This document shows positions 53,446 to 62,517 of a DNA stretch of 64,000 bases, in pieces. How positions within the stretch are numbered: position 1 is the stretch's first letter; each line of letters begins with the position of its first letter. The notes under the pieces were generated by a model. The model ran no database searches and was not told where the DNA came from. It saw nothing but the letters and a program-made list of their open reading frames with translations. Position numbers and translations under genes: made by a program. This DNA comes from Clostridiales bacterium (lineage in GTDB: Bacteria > Bacillota > Clostridia > Lachnospirales > Lachnospiraceae): assembly GCA_012839295.1 (NCBI GenBank), contig DUNO01000020.1:1-64000 (forward strand). Direction: 5' to 3'.

Positions 53446-54633
53446 ATGAAAAGAGGCGTAGCAGTGGTTTTGAAAAATGCAAAGATTTATTGTTTGATGT
53501 TGTTTGGAATGTTTTTATTTACAGGCTGTGGTATGGATTCCGGTCTTCAAATCAGTAAAGCAAACATGGAGCTAAAAGATACCATCGACTTTATGATTTG
53601 TTGGCCCGAGGAATCTTTGCGCGGAAGTAAAATAAAGCGGCTTGTTGATAATTATAATCTTTTGGCGGATGAAAAATCAAAAATTAATTTAGTTACGATT
53701 TCCGACAGGGAAGATTATATGGCTGAATTAAAAACCTTGGCGGCAACCAATGAACTTCCTGATATCTTTATCTGTATCAGAAACAGAGAAGATCTATTTT
53801 TGGAGGAATCCGGCAAACTGATGAATCTGGCGCCCTATCAGGAGGAGCTAAATTATGAGGAGAAAAGAGCCAAGAATATACCTGGCGATTTTTATAACCA
53901 AGAATTACTTAGCATTTGTTTTGAAATCCCTGCTCTCCGTTTTTATTATTTGAAAGACATGGCGGATTCCTACGGATATCCCTTTGTCTCAAATGATCCG
54001 AAATTACTTTATAAAATGTATGATCATATATTGAAGTCGGAAAATGGAATACTGCAAATAGAAGATTATATATCGTCCGGTGAAGGTCTTTCCTTCCTTT
54101 ATTTCTTGCGTGCCCAGAATAAGGACTTTGATTCTTCCAACGAGGAAGACTGGGAAAACATATTAAAAATATGGAAACATTATTCCAAGGTATTTGGAAC
54201 GTTCAAGAATCAATATACCCCTAATGAAACAGGCAATAATATCAAATTATGTAATATAAATAATGCTGCGTTCAGTGAACCTTGGACAGAGGCATCAGAT
54301 CTGTACAATTCCGTAATTTTGTCGGATAAGAACGATCAGACGTTATTTGGAAGTCCCCTGTGCCTGGCTGCCTTAAGACAGAATGATAAAGAAAAAGAAG
54401 AAAAAGTGATTTGTTTTATCAGCAGTTTTCTGGAGGAGAACTGGTCAGATATTCAGAAGATGGATTTACCGGAAAATCAACTTGATTTATTCGATGATAC
54501 TGTAATAAATGTAACCGAAAGTGAAAATCTGGATCCCAGACAGAAGGATGAAATGAAGGAAGTACTTCGAATGCTGCTCATGGAAACTATGGATTATCAG
54601 GAGTGTGCCAGGATCATTGCAAAATATTGGTAA
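53446..54633 (+). CDS. extracellular solute-binding-like lipoprotein, sensor accessory
   Basis: A lipoprotein with signal peptide and lipobox LFTGC, followed by a domain related to family 1 solute-binding proteins (DTIDFMICWPEESLRGSKI; IFICIRNREDL). About 395 aa with the ATG at 53446; a longer TTG start at 53428 is possible. No permease of the family-1 kind is nearby. Instead it is the first gene of a unit with an AraC-type response regulator and a LytS-type kinase. It therefore most likely presents a ligand to the kinase, as accessory binding proteins do in such clostridial systems. Confidence 0.78.
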   Translation: MKRGVAVVLKNAKIYCLMLFGMFLFTGCGMDSGLQISKANMELKDTIDFMICWPEESLRGSKIKRLVDNYNLLADEKSKINLVTISDREDYMAELKTLAATNELPDIFICIRNREDLFLEESGKLMNLAPYQEELNYEEKRAKNIPGDFYNQELLSICFEIPALRFYYLKDMADSYGYPFVSNDPKLLYKMYDHILKSENGILQIEDYISSGEGLSFLYFLRAQNKDFDSSNEEDWENILKIWKHYSKVFGTFKNQYTPNETGNNIKLCNINNAAFSEPWTEASDLYNSVILSDKNDQTLFGSPLCLAALRQNDKEKEEKVICFISSFLEENWSDIQKMDLPENQLDLFDDTVINVTESENLDPRQKDEMKEVLRMLLMETMDYQECARIIAKYW

Positions 54634-54653
54634 TGACAGCAAGAAAGGGATAT

Positions 54654-56210
54654 ATGAAGATTTTATTTGTTGATGATGAAAAAATTATTCGGGACGGTAT
54701 GCGGGAATTAATTGATTGGAAAAAGTTGAATTGTACCAGACTTGTCATGGCAAAAAATGTAGCAGAGGCAATTGAAATTTTAGAAAGGGAAAATTTTGAT
54801 CTGGTAATTACCGATATCTGCATGCAAAAAATGACTGGTATAGAATTTGCCAAATATATTAAAAAAACCAGACCTCATATAAAAGTAATTATTTTATCGG
54901 CATATGAAAACTTTAGTTATGCAAGAGAAGCAATTGAAGCAGGTGTGCTGAAGTATATGTTAAAACCGGTAATTCCGTCGGAACTGGAGGATGCTGTCCT
55001 GGAAGCGACAAAACTGATCCATTCCGAGGTGAAACTGCAAAACCGGGCGCAGGAATCGGAAAAACTAGCAAGTATCTATCAACCTATTCTGGCAAAAGAT
55101 TTCTGGAAACTGTTACTGAGGGGAGAAATTCAGGATGAAAAAGATATTACGCAGCGCATCTATCTGGCGGGTATCGTACTGCCAGAAGGAAATCTGGGAT
55201 GCATATTATTCTCCGCAAGAGATAAAGGTGCCATGATTACAGATATGGATGTAACAAATATCCATATAAAATATAGGGCGGTATTTGATTGTGTCAGGAT
55301 AGACAGGCATACTATCATATTTCTGTCTTCCAGGGAGCTGACCGGGGAAGAACTTGATGATCTGAAGACGGAAGTTGAGAGCACAATAAAGTGTAATGTA
55401 ATTTTTGTACAGGGTAACTATGTTGATAAAATTACGGATTTGCATTTATCATATCTCCATGGGGAGCAGTTAATGGAGTTTTACCGGGCGATTTCAATGT
55501 CAGACAGTGTAAAAGATATGGAGAATCTGAATGGGATACTTAATTCGGAAAAAATCCGGAAAATCACAGAGAAATTAAAAGAAGATATGCAATACCGATC
55601 CCAGGTTGTTACGAAAAATGTCACCGCTTATTATAAACAGTTAGAGGAATGCAATTTGTCGGAAAGTCAGCAAAACATTGCCGAGGGTAGGCTACTATAC
55701 GAGCTGATTCAGATGGAAAAGAAACAAAAGAAATTATCCGATAAAGATTTCCAGGAGGTTTTTCAGAAATATCTGCAATGTGATTCTGTCCAAAAGAGAA
55801 AATTGTTTATTGTTGACCTGATTCAGCAGGCAATGGATATTCGCAAATCAAATGTAATCAATGATACTGACAAACTTATCGCCGATGCAAAAAAATTCAT
55901 GATGGATCATTTTCAGGATGAGCAGCTGACCATTAACAGCATAGCGGCCTCCCTTCATGTCAGCACCAGTTATTTATCTAGAGTTTTCAAGAAAAGGACA
56001 GGGATGACCTGTATTGAATATATCACAAATAAAAGAATTGAAAGAGCAAAATCGTTTTTAGCCAACACTGAAATGAAGCACCATCAGATTGTTCAGGAAA
56101 TTGGATATTCTAATGTATATTATTTTAGTGTCCAATTTAAGAAAATAACAGGAGAAACACCAGGTCAATATCGAAAACGAATGGAAGATGAAAATGTTCA
56201 AGACAATTAG
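54654..56210 (+). CDS. AraC-type response regulator (YesN-like)
   Basis: A 518-aa two-component regulator. The receiver domain has VDDEKIIRDGM, phospho-acceptor Asp54 in LVITDICMQKMTG and Lys in LKPV near 105. A long helical middle (about 140-410) follows. The C-terminal AraC domain has two HTH motifs: TINSIAASLHVSTSYLSRVFKK and QIVQEIGYSNVYYFSVQFKK. The ATG at 54654 has AAAGGGA upstream. Its gene overlaps the kinase gene. It should activate the glycyl-radical island when the ligand is present. Confidence 0.92.
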   Translation: MKILFVDDEKIIRDGMRELIDWKKLNCTRLVMAKNVAEAIEILERENFDLVITDICMQKMTGIEFAKYIKKTRPHIKVIILSAYENFSYAREAIEAGVLKYMLKPVIPSELEDAVLEATKLIHSEVKLQNRAQESEKLASIYQPILAKDFWKLLLRGEIQDEKDITQRIYLAGIVLPEGNLGCILFSARDKGAMITDMDVTNIHIKYRAVFDCVRIDRHTIIFLSSRELTGEELDDLKTEVESTIKCNVIFVQGNYVDKITDLHLSYLHGEQLMEFYRAISMSDSVKDMENLNGILNSEKIRKITEKLKEDMQYRSQVVTKNVTAYYKQLEECNLSESQQNIAEGRLLYELIQMEKKQKKLSDKDFQEVFQKYLQCDSVQKRKLFIVDLIQQAMDIRKSNVINDTDKLIADAKKFMMDHFQDEQLTINSIAASLHVSTSYLSRVFKKRTGMTCIEYITNKRIERAKSFLANTEMKHHQIVQEIGYSNVYYFSVQFKKITGETPGQYRKRMEDENVQDN

Positions 56211-57852
56211 GGGAAAAATTATTTTTAACTTTTTAATCATATTGATCAGTGTTTTCTTGTTGTTTAGCATTATTAGCTACAGGGTATTGGGAAATCACTT
56301 AACCGTAGCCCAGCTAAACAGTCAGACCAGTCTTGCAGAAGCACTATGCAAGTCCATCGATTATTGGAAAAGTAATTGTGAAGATATTTCGGTCGACATT
56401 GTCACGGATCCTTATCTTCAGGATTCCCTACTGAATATTTATGACGGAGGTATGACACATAGGGAAGAACTGGCAGATTATCTCGAAAAAATTAAAAAAA
56501 GTAATACTATTATCGAAGATATTTTTATTGTAGATAAAACTTACTCCATTCTTGGAACCGGTGACACCGCAGCAGTAAGACCTTATGTATATGATAGAAT
56601 CAGCAGATCGGAACGTTATGCCGGCAGTGCCGTATGGGACAGCGGCTACGATACAAAGAGTATGATTTTATACCGGAATATTAATGATATCAGATATAAT
56701 CCCAATGATAGCCTCGGTTATCTTTTTATCCAGATAGATAATAATGAAATCCTGCAGTTATTTAATAGCTACCGGCTGTATGGAAGTCAGAGATTTTCCT
56801 TGAAGGGTACCAGAGATGGATTTGAGGTAACAGAGCGGGGCTTCTTTTATAATTATTATGATAATTATATCAATCTGCTGCATTCAGAGATAACTATGGG
56901 GGATTGGTATCTGAGGACCTGGAGTGACAAGGCTATAGCCATGGAACCTGCGATCAGACTCCTGAAGCAATTGGCGGCAATTGTAGCAGCATCCCTTGTG
57001 GCTACCGTTTTATTTAGTCTGGCGACCACAAGCCGGATCACAAAGCCAATCCGGAAAATGCGTGAGATCATGGAATATTACGGGGAAGGAGATTTTACCG
57101 CAAAAGTAGAAATCGTTGGTAATGACGAGCTTGCCAGACTTGGAGAAGGCCTGAATCAGATGTCGGAACAGATATCTGATTTATTTGATGTAGTAAAGGA
57201 AGAGGAAAATCAGAGAAGAAAGCTGGAACTGCAGACACTGGTTTATCAGATAAATCCTCATTTCCTTTACAATACCCTTGATTCCGTTAATATTCTTGCA
57301 CGTCAGAACAAAGACGATAAAGTGGCTGAAATCGTCACAGACTTATCCAGACTGTTCCGGTTGGGATTGCATAAGGGGCAGGATATCATTCCGGTAAGGG
57401 ATGAAATCATGCATGTAACCTATTATCTGAAAATACAGGAAATCAGATTTAGCGAGCAGCTCAAATGGAAAATCCAGGTTGATGAAAGCATCATGAACCA
57501 AAACATGGTCAAATTCATCCTCCAGCCCATTGTAGAAAATGCCATCTATCATGGTGTAAAGTCAAAAGATGAACCTGGGCTTATTACGGTTGCAGGATAT
57601 CAACAGGACAATGCCATTATCTTTCAGGTAGAGGATACCGGCATGGGGATGGAGGAAGAACTATGCAGGGAAATAGAGCAGAAAATTCATCAGGACACTA
57701 TATTTGACACAGAAGAAGGAGGTTTTGGATTAATCAACGTAAGCCAAAGAATTCGTTTGATGTATGGAGTAGAATCTGGTTTATTTATCACCAGTACGCT
57801 CGGGCAGGGAACCATTGTGGAAATCCGTTTAATTGGAGAAGTAAAAGTATGA
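56188..57852 (+). CDS. LytS/YesM-type sensor histidine kinase
   Basis: A 554-aa membrane kinase. Two transmembrane helices (about 12-32 and 262-285) enclose an extracellular Cache-like sensor domain. A HAMP domain follows (TSRITKPIRKMREIMEYYGEGDF), then the His_kinase motif YQINPHFLYNTLDSVNI near 353 and HATPase with LQPIVENAIYHGV and GMGMEE. Its start overlaps the regulator gene by 23 bases. The extracellular part probably contacts the lipoprotein at 53446. Confidence 0.92.
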   Translation: MKMFKTIRGKIIFNFLIILISVFLLFSIISYRVLGNHLTVAQLNSQTSLAEALCKSIDYWKSNCEDISVDIVTDPYLQDSLLNIYDGGMTHREELADYLEKIKKSNTIIEDIFIVDKTYSILGTGDTAAVRPYVYDRISRSERYAGSAVWDSGYDTKSMILYRNINDIRYNPNDSLGYLFIQIDNNEILQLFNSYRLYGSQRFSLKGTRDGFEVTERGFFYNYYDNYINLLHSEITMGDWYLRTWSDKAIAMEPAIRLLKQLAAIVAASLVATVLFSLATTSRITKPIRKMREIMEYYGEGDFTAKVEIVGNDELARLGEGLNQMSEQISDLFDVVKEEENQRRKLELQTLVYQINPHFLYNTLDSVNILARQNKDDKVAEIVTDLSRLFRLGLHKGQDIIPVRDEIMHVTYYLKIQEIRFSEQLKWKIQVDESIMNQNMVKFILQPIVENAIYHGVKSKDEPGLITVAGYQQDNAIIFQVEDTGMGMEEELCREIEQKIHQDTIFDTEEGGFGLINVSQRIRLMYGVESGLFITSTLGQGTIVEIRLIGEVKV

Positions 57853-57962
57853 ATTTCTCCTTAATTAATCCTGTCGTATTGCAATGATTTGCTTATCAGA
57901 AACGCCGCTGTTCATACTGCTAGGTATACTTCTAAAGGAGTATAAAATCAAGCGAAGAAATA

Positions 57963-58253
57963 TTATATAAAAATAAACCTTAGAAAAGGGAGAACCAGGT
58001 CGAAAATATTGATTATTTTGTCACAGATCAAGATTATCAGGATAATCTCTTGAAATCCTGTTAAACTTCCTAAAACAGCACTTACTCCATAGGACAGAAG
58101 ATTATTGGAGAAGCGTTTCGAGAAAAACTTATGTGTAATTCCGGTAACTACACCGATAAAGGTACGCGGGACAAAACAAATAATAATACTCCAAAAGTTA
58201 TCTTGAAACTCACAAATACTTAAGTTAATTATCCTTTTGTAGCGATAAAAGAG
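57963..58253 (-). pseudogene. fragment of an ECF transporter substrate-binding (S) component
   Basis: Minus-strand frame containing DNFWSIIICFVPRTFIGVVT and a following LLSYGVSAVLGSLTGF segment, which are the middle helices of an ECF-type vitamin transporter S component (riboflavin or folate type). The N-terminal third and the last helix are missing, and the frame start lies within the opposite gene. It is a remnant of a gene normally about 180-200 aa. Confidence 0.6.
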
Positions 58254-58289
58254 GCACCCAAGATTCTGATTTTTCTTAGGAGATAAGAC

Positions 58290-59129
58290 ATGGAGCATAG
58301 TAAAAAAATAGTTCAGGCAATAGAAGAATACTGTTTGAAGCAATTAGGAGCATATGAATCAAGACCGTTCGGTAAGTATCCGATTTGCTACCGGGTAATG
58401 GGGAAAATATTTGCACAGCTTAATCCGGAAGAAAGGTTTTATAAGTTAACATTAAAATGTGAACTGGAGAAGGCATATTTTTATAGGCAGCTTTATCCGG
58501 AGATTGTAGTACGGGGATATCATTGCCCACCTGTTCAGCAGCCATACTGGAATACCATTGATTTATATGCTTTCTCCGATATGGAAATGTTATTTCAGAT
58601 GATTGATGAAGCATATGGTGCGGTAGTGGATAAATTCAGTAAAAAAGCAAAAACGCGGTTGTCGGCGTTGTCTGAATTGGAATTTAAGGATACGGATGGA
58701 AAAGATCCTGATTTTGCCATGCTTTGTGGCAGACTGGATAGTGCTCTCGATGAAATAGTTGGGAGAAAGTTTCAAAGAAGCCAGTATGACCAATATAATC
58801 AAAGGGATAGTATCCATGATGTGATTGTAGTTTATCAAAAAGGAGAGCCAGTTGCGTGCGGTGCCTTTAAAATGTATGACGAAGACCATGCAGAACTGAA
58901 ACGTATCTTCACAGAGCCGGCTAATCGAAATATGGGATTGGGTGCAGAGCTGGTAAGGCGTTTAGAGACCAAAGCAAAAATTAAAGGATATCAATGGTGC
59001 ATTTTAGAAACCGGAAATCTGCTGGAAGCAGCTTGTCATGTCTATCAAAAAGCAGGGTATAAAGTAATACCAAATTACGGGCAGTACGCAGATATGCCGG
59101 ATTCAATTTGCATGGAACGGAAAATTTAA
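58290..59129 (+). CDS. MmcQ/YjbR - GNAT acetyltransferase fusion
   Basis: A 279-aa two-domain protein. The N-terminal 115 residues are MmcQ/YjbR-like (FGKYPICYRVMGKIFAQL; YFYRQLYPEIVVRGYHCPP; WNTIDLYAFSDMEMLFQMI). The C-terminal 150 residues are a GNAT domain with VACGAFKMYDEDHAELKRIF and the acetyl-CoA loop NRNMGLGAELVRRLE. An AGGAG site precedes the ATG. The acceptor is unknown. YjbR domains bind DNA weakly in some cases; a DNA-linked role is possible but not shown. Confidence 0.85.
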   Translation: MEHSKKIVQAIEEYCLKQLGAYESRPFGKYPICYRVMGKIFAQLNPEERFYKLTLKCELEKAYFYRQLYPEIVVRGYHCPPVQQPYWNTIDLYAFSDMEMLFQMIDEAYGAVVDKFSKKAKTRLSALSELEFKDTDGKDPDFAMLCGRLDSALDEIVGRKFQRSQYDQYNQRDSIHDVIVVYQKGEPVACGAFKMYDEDHAELKRIFTEPANRNMGLGAELVRRLETKAKIKGYQWCILETGNLLEAACHVYQKAGYKVIPNYGQYADMPDSICMERKI

Positions 59130-59210
59130 GCATGATTTATTGACAATATAGGACACATTATGGTGATAAGTAGAATGCATTACTGACAGAAACGAATTAA
59201 AACAGAGCCT

Positions 59211-59242
59211 CAGACGATTCATGGTAGCAGTGTCTGAGGCTC
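59211..59242 (-). terminator. terminator between GNAT and GGDEF-EAL genes
   Basis: GAGCCTCAGAC pairs with GTCTGAGGCTC. On the minus strand it is followed by TGTTTTAATT, so it mainly ends the GGDEF-EAL gene and may also serve the plus strand. Confidence 0.75.
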
Positions 59243-59279
59243 CTGTCATTCTACAAGCTATGTTATTTCGCCTCCCCCG

Positions 59280-61301
59280 CTAAGTAATATTTATAAGAGC
59301 ATCCTGTAAGGGCATGAATTTTTCTTCGTACTCCTGAATCGGGATTGGCTTGCCGAACAGATACCCTTGTACCTGATCACAACCGTTTTGTTCTAAGATG
59401 TTAAACTGTTCCTCTGTTTCAACACCCTCCGCGATCACCCGAATCCCCATTCTTCGGCAGAGGTCCATCACAGACGCAATAACCATTTGTGTTTTTTTGT
59501 TGGTCACGATACTGTCCACAAGACTTTTATCTACCTTAAGCTCATCAAAGCTGGCCGTGGCAAAGAGGGATAGGTTGGTATAATCCACCCCAAAGTCGTC
59601 GATGGCGACAACAAAGCCCGCCTCCCGGATGCTGTCAATCAAAGAGAGGAGATTGAATCCCTCTACGCCCTTTACACTCTCAGTAAGCTCAATGATTACC
59701 CACTGATTGGCAATGCCATATTTGCTGGATATTTCTTCTAACCGCAGGAGAAAATCCGGTTCTGCCAGCGTATACCGCGAGAAGTTGACAGATATGGGCA
59801 CAGCTTTTCTGTCTTCCCTGATCCACTGGGAGAGCTTGCCGCAGACAAAATCAAAGACGAAAAAGTCCAGCATTCCGACCAGCCTTGAGTCCTCCAAAAC
59901 CGGAATAAAGTGGATCGGAGCAATGACATTGCCATCCTCCTGCCGGTAGCGCACTAGTGCCTCGGCACCGCTCACCGACCGGTTCTGGATGGATACCTTC
60001 GGTTGCAGATAGACAAGAAAGCGTCCATCATTCAGGCTTCTTTCCAGTGCGCCGGGCTCACACATGCCAAAGACATCATCAAGGTAATGGCGGTAGCGGT
60101 CGCTGGGTAGGCTTTTGCGGTAATACTTCTTTTTGTCCTCGTACATCCATGCTTCTGCTGCGTGTACCAAGTCCTGTAAGTCATCTGCCTGCCCGGCCCA
60201 CTGGCAGCCAACAGCGGCATGGCAGTCCCGCATATTGATACAAGATACCTCAAAAGCCCGGATGCACTCCTCAAACTTCTCTTGGGGGATATCTCTGCAA
60301 ATTACGACAAACTCGTCCCCGCCTACGCGATAAATAGTTCCCGATGGAAACGCTTCGGTGATCGTGCGGGCACACTGGATCAGAATTTCATCGCCGTAGG
60401 CATGCCCGTGGATGTCGTTGAGGCTTTTTAGCTCATTGATGGTAATGTACGCGGCTCCTGCACTGCCCATGGCCGAAAATTTCGCTATATCCTGCAAATA
60501 GCAATTCCGGTTGCGTACCCCGGTCAGGCTGTCCTCAAAGCTCAGCTTTTGGAGCTGCTCCTCGTATTCAATGCGGTGTATGGCGGACAGCAAAAAGTAC
60601 CGCAGAGAAAGCAGGAAAGGTACAATGTCACGGAGTTTTTTTGAGGATGGATTTTCCATCCCCCAAAGTCCCACAAGGATTCCGTCCTGTTCCAGCGGCA
60701 TGGTGGCAAGGCTTTTTACGCCCTGCAGCCGGAGTTTTTGATGGATTTGCGGATCCAGTTCCTGATACTGCGCCACATCCTCAATAATAATGTATTCTTT
60801 GGTTTCAGAGAGAGCCCGCCACCGGTTAAAGTGATCCATATTCATCTCCCGGTATCGGCTGTCCGATGTCAGCCCAGGTTCGCGCCACTCGTTGGTTAAG
60901 GCCAGTAATTCTCCGGCAGGCTGAAAGAAGTAGGCTCTGTCCGCACCGAAATATTCGCCGGCTCGCCGGAGCACATCGTTCATTGCTTCATTTAAGGATT
61001 TCGCCTTGTATAGCAGACCGATACACTCCCGGACTACCCGCTCGGTTTCCAGCAAATTTTTCAGCGCGCGGAGCTCCTTCTCCTGCCCGGTGATGTCGGT
61101 AGCAATCTGCATGCGGGCCTTCCGCCCATTCCAGAGCACCAGCCTGTCCCGCAAAAGGAAATGCTGGTTCAGCTTTCTGTTGGTGACTTTGGAGCTGTGT
61201 ACCGCCAGGCTGAACAGAACCGTCAGCGGGGCGCTCAGCAGCCTTAGTATCCAATTTCGTTGTTCCTTCACAATATAAGCGCTCCTTCCCCCGCACTTCA
61301 C
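59280..61301 (-). CDS. GAF-GGDEF-EAL cyclic-di-GMP protein, possibly N-terminally truncated
   Basis: A 673-aa protein on the minus strand. The N-terminus is not a clear signal: about 30 hydrophobic residues and then a segment that looks like the end of a PAS domain (WNGRKARMQIATDITGQEKE). A GAF domain follows (about 85-245), then GGDEF with an intact VGGDEFVVI (327-331) and an EAL domain with GAEALVRY (447-449), TESVKG, VIAIDDFGVDYTNLS-type and AEGVETEEQ motifs. Both catalytic motifs are present, so synthesis or hydrolysis is possible. Base composition is clearly more GC-rich than the neighbours. The missing PAS start suggests loss of an upstream part. Confidence 0.88.
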   Translation of the reverse strand: MKCGGRSAYIVKEQRNWILRLLSAPLTVLFSLAVHSSKVTNRKLNQHFLLRDRLVLWNGRKARMQIATDITGQEKELRALKNLLETERVVRECIGLLYKAKSLNEAMNDVLRRAGEYFGADRAYFFQPAGELLALTNEWREPGLTSDSRYREMNMDHFNRWRALSETKEYIIIEDVAQYQELDPQIHQKLRLQGVKSLATMPLEQDGILVGLWGMENPSSKKLRDIVPFLLSLRYFLLSAIHRIEYEEQLQKLSFEDSLTGVRNRNCYLQDIAKFSAMGSAGAAYITINELKSLNDIHGHAYGDEILIQCARTITEAFPSGTIYRVGGDEFVVICRDIPQEKFEECIRAFEVSCINMRDCHAAVGCQWAGQADDLQDLVHAAEAWMYEDKKKYYRKSLPSDRYRHYLDDVFGMCEPGALERSLNDGRFLVYLQPKVSIQNRSVSGAEALVRYRQEDGNVIAPIHFIPVLEDSRLVGMLDFFVFDFVCGKLSQWIREDRKAVPISVNFSRYTLAEPDFLLRLEEISSKYGIANQWVIIELTESVKGVEGFNLLSLIDSIREAGFVVAIDDFGVDYTNLSLFATASFDELKVDKSLVDSIVTNKKTQMVIASVMDLCRRMGIRVIAEGVETEEQFNILEQNGCDQVQGYLFGKPIPIQEYEEKFMPLQDALINIT

Positions 61302-61616
61302 ATCCCGCTTTCCTCCCCATAATAGGCTATACGCTTATTTTACCGTGGTACTGTTTCGCAGCTGTCCGCACAAAAAAGCTACTTTTTTCCTTGTATGTTG
61401 ATTTTACATGAAACATTAGGTGAAGAAAAAGATGGGATTTTCCCCTAATGCATGATACGCCTTTTGATTTGAATTTTATAGGGAATCCGTCCCAGATCAT
61501 TCGTTATTAACGAATATAGATTATTTCTATTATACCGAATATTGTCGATTTCGTCAATGCCGAATACATTAACTTTCGTTTGGTAATTATAATATAGACA
61601 GACGGAGGTGAATAGC
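61302..61616. promoter_or_regulatory. regulatory gap before the XRE gene, with operator palindrome
   Basis: ATTCGTTATTAACGAAT (61499-61515) is an 8-bp perfect inverted repeat with a single-base centre. CCGAATA occurs again at about 61534 and 61559. TACATT (61565-61570) and TATAAT (61588-61593) with a 17-base spacer form the promoter. The regulator may bind these repeats. Upstream, only a weak T-rich stretch is seen. Confidence 0.6.
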
Positions 61617-61958
61617 TTGACAAAGCTTCAGATCAAGGAAATGGCCGCGCGTATTAAAGCCCGCCGTGAAGCGCTGGGATTTACGCAGGAGAGCTTTTGC
61701 GAAGTGATAGACCTATCGGCAAGCTCCTATACAAAAATTGAAAACGCATTTCAAAAACCGTCACTTGATACCTTAATCAGAATTGCCGGGCGTCTTGATT
61801 TGTCATTGGACTATATTGTTTTCGGCTCGGAGGAACGCAAGCCCAAGGAAGTCCTCGGTACGGATGTTCTCAAAATATTACTGGAGTCTACCGACAGCGA
61901 TACCTTGCAGAGTGCAAGCGTGTTTCTTGCGAAAGCTGCAAAAATTAAGGAAAAGTGA
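61617..61958 (+). CDS. XRE-family HTH regulator
   Basis: A 113-aa protein. The HTH_3 domain spans about 8-65: RIKARREALGFTQESFCEVI followed by DLSASSYTKIENAFQKPSLDTL. The C-terminal part, VLKILLESTDSDTLQSASVFLAKAAKI, is helical. The start is TTG 61617, 8 bases after GGAGG; GTG 61608 overlaps the site. It stands alone between the GGDEF-EAL gene and the toxin-antitoxin pair. Its targets are unknown apart from its own promoter. Confidence 0.85.
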   Translation: MTKLQIKEMAARIKARREALGFTQESFCEVIDLSASSYTKIENAFQKPSLDTLIRIAGRLDLSLDYIVFGSEERKPKEVLGTDVLKILLESTDSDTLQSASVFLAKAAKIKEK

Positions 61959-62034
61959 GTTTCAGCGACTCAATTCGCTCATGTGGCTGACTTCCCGGGT
62001 ATCTCAAAAGTGATGGTTACAGCCTGCAAGCAAA

Positions 62035-62073
62035 AAATGCCTATCCTGTGGGCTGACAGGATAGGCATTTTTA
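62035..62073 (+). terminator. terminator of the XRE gene
   Basis: AAATGCCTATCCTGT pairs exactly with ACAGGATAGGCATTT, followed by TTATGG. Confidence 0.85.
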
Positions 62074-62159
62074 TGGTTTGTCCATCAGAAACTTCAAGCA
62101 GTTAGCCAATATTAATAAATGTGAGAAGTAGATAAGGTTAAAAAGGATTTTTCGGTTTA

Positions 62160-62188
62160 TTGACAATGTACATAAATTGCAGTACAAT
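62160..62188 (+). promoter_or_regulatory. toxin-antitoxin promoter with embedded inverted repeat
   Basis: TTGACA (62160-62165) and TACAAT (62183-62188) are 17 bases apart. TGTAC (62167-62171) and GTACA (62182-62186) form an inverted repeat inside the spacer, a likely operator for the antitoxin or its complex. Confidence 0.75.
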
Positions 62189-62247
62189 GAATATAATAAA
62201 AGAAATGGAACAATGAAGTAAATTCAGCTATTATGGAGGGATGCTTT

Positions 62248-62517
62248 ATGGCAAATACAATTAATGTAAACATAAGAGTGGATGAAGAATTAAAAAAGCA
62301 GACAGAAAATTTATTGTCCGATATGGGATTAAACATGACAACGGCAGTAAATATATTTTTAAGACAGATAGTGAGGACAGGTGGAATCCCATTTGAAATT
62401 ACGACAAGGACAGACGATTTTTACAATCCTGTAAATCAGAGAATACTTTATGAATCAATTAACCGTTTAGAACAGGGAATGGGAACAGTGCATGAACTGA
62501 CTGAGGTAGATGAATGA
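62248..62517 (+). CDS. RelB/DinJ-family antitoxin
   Basis: An 89-aa antitoxin. The N-terminal ribbon-helix-helix has INVNIRVDEELKKQTENLL and LNMTTAVNIFLRQIVRTGG-like sequence, followed by GIPFEI, as in DinJ/RelB. The C-terminus wraps the toxin. The ATG at 62248 has GGAGGG upstream; the ATG at 62233 overlaps that site. It overlaps the toxin gene by ATGA. Confidence 0.93.
   Translation: MANTINVNIRVDEELKKQTENLLSDMGLNMTTAVNIFLRQIVRTGGIPFEITTRTDDFYNPVNQRILYESINRLEQGMGTVHELTEVDE

Noticed and set aside
59957-61278. Several long plus-strand frames opposite the GGDEF-EAL gene
   Set aside because: They are antisense shadows of a GC-richer gene, without ribosome sites or recognisable domains.
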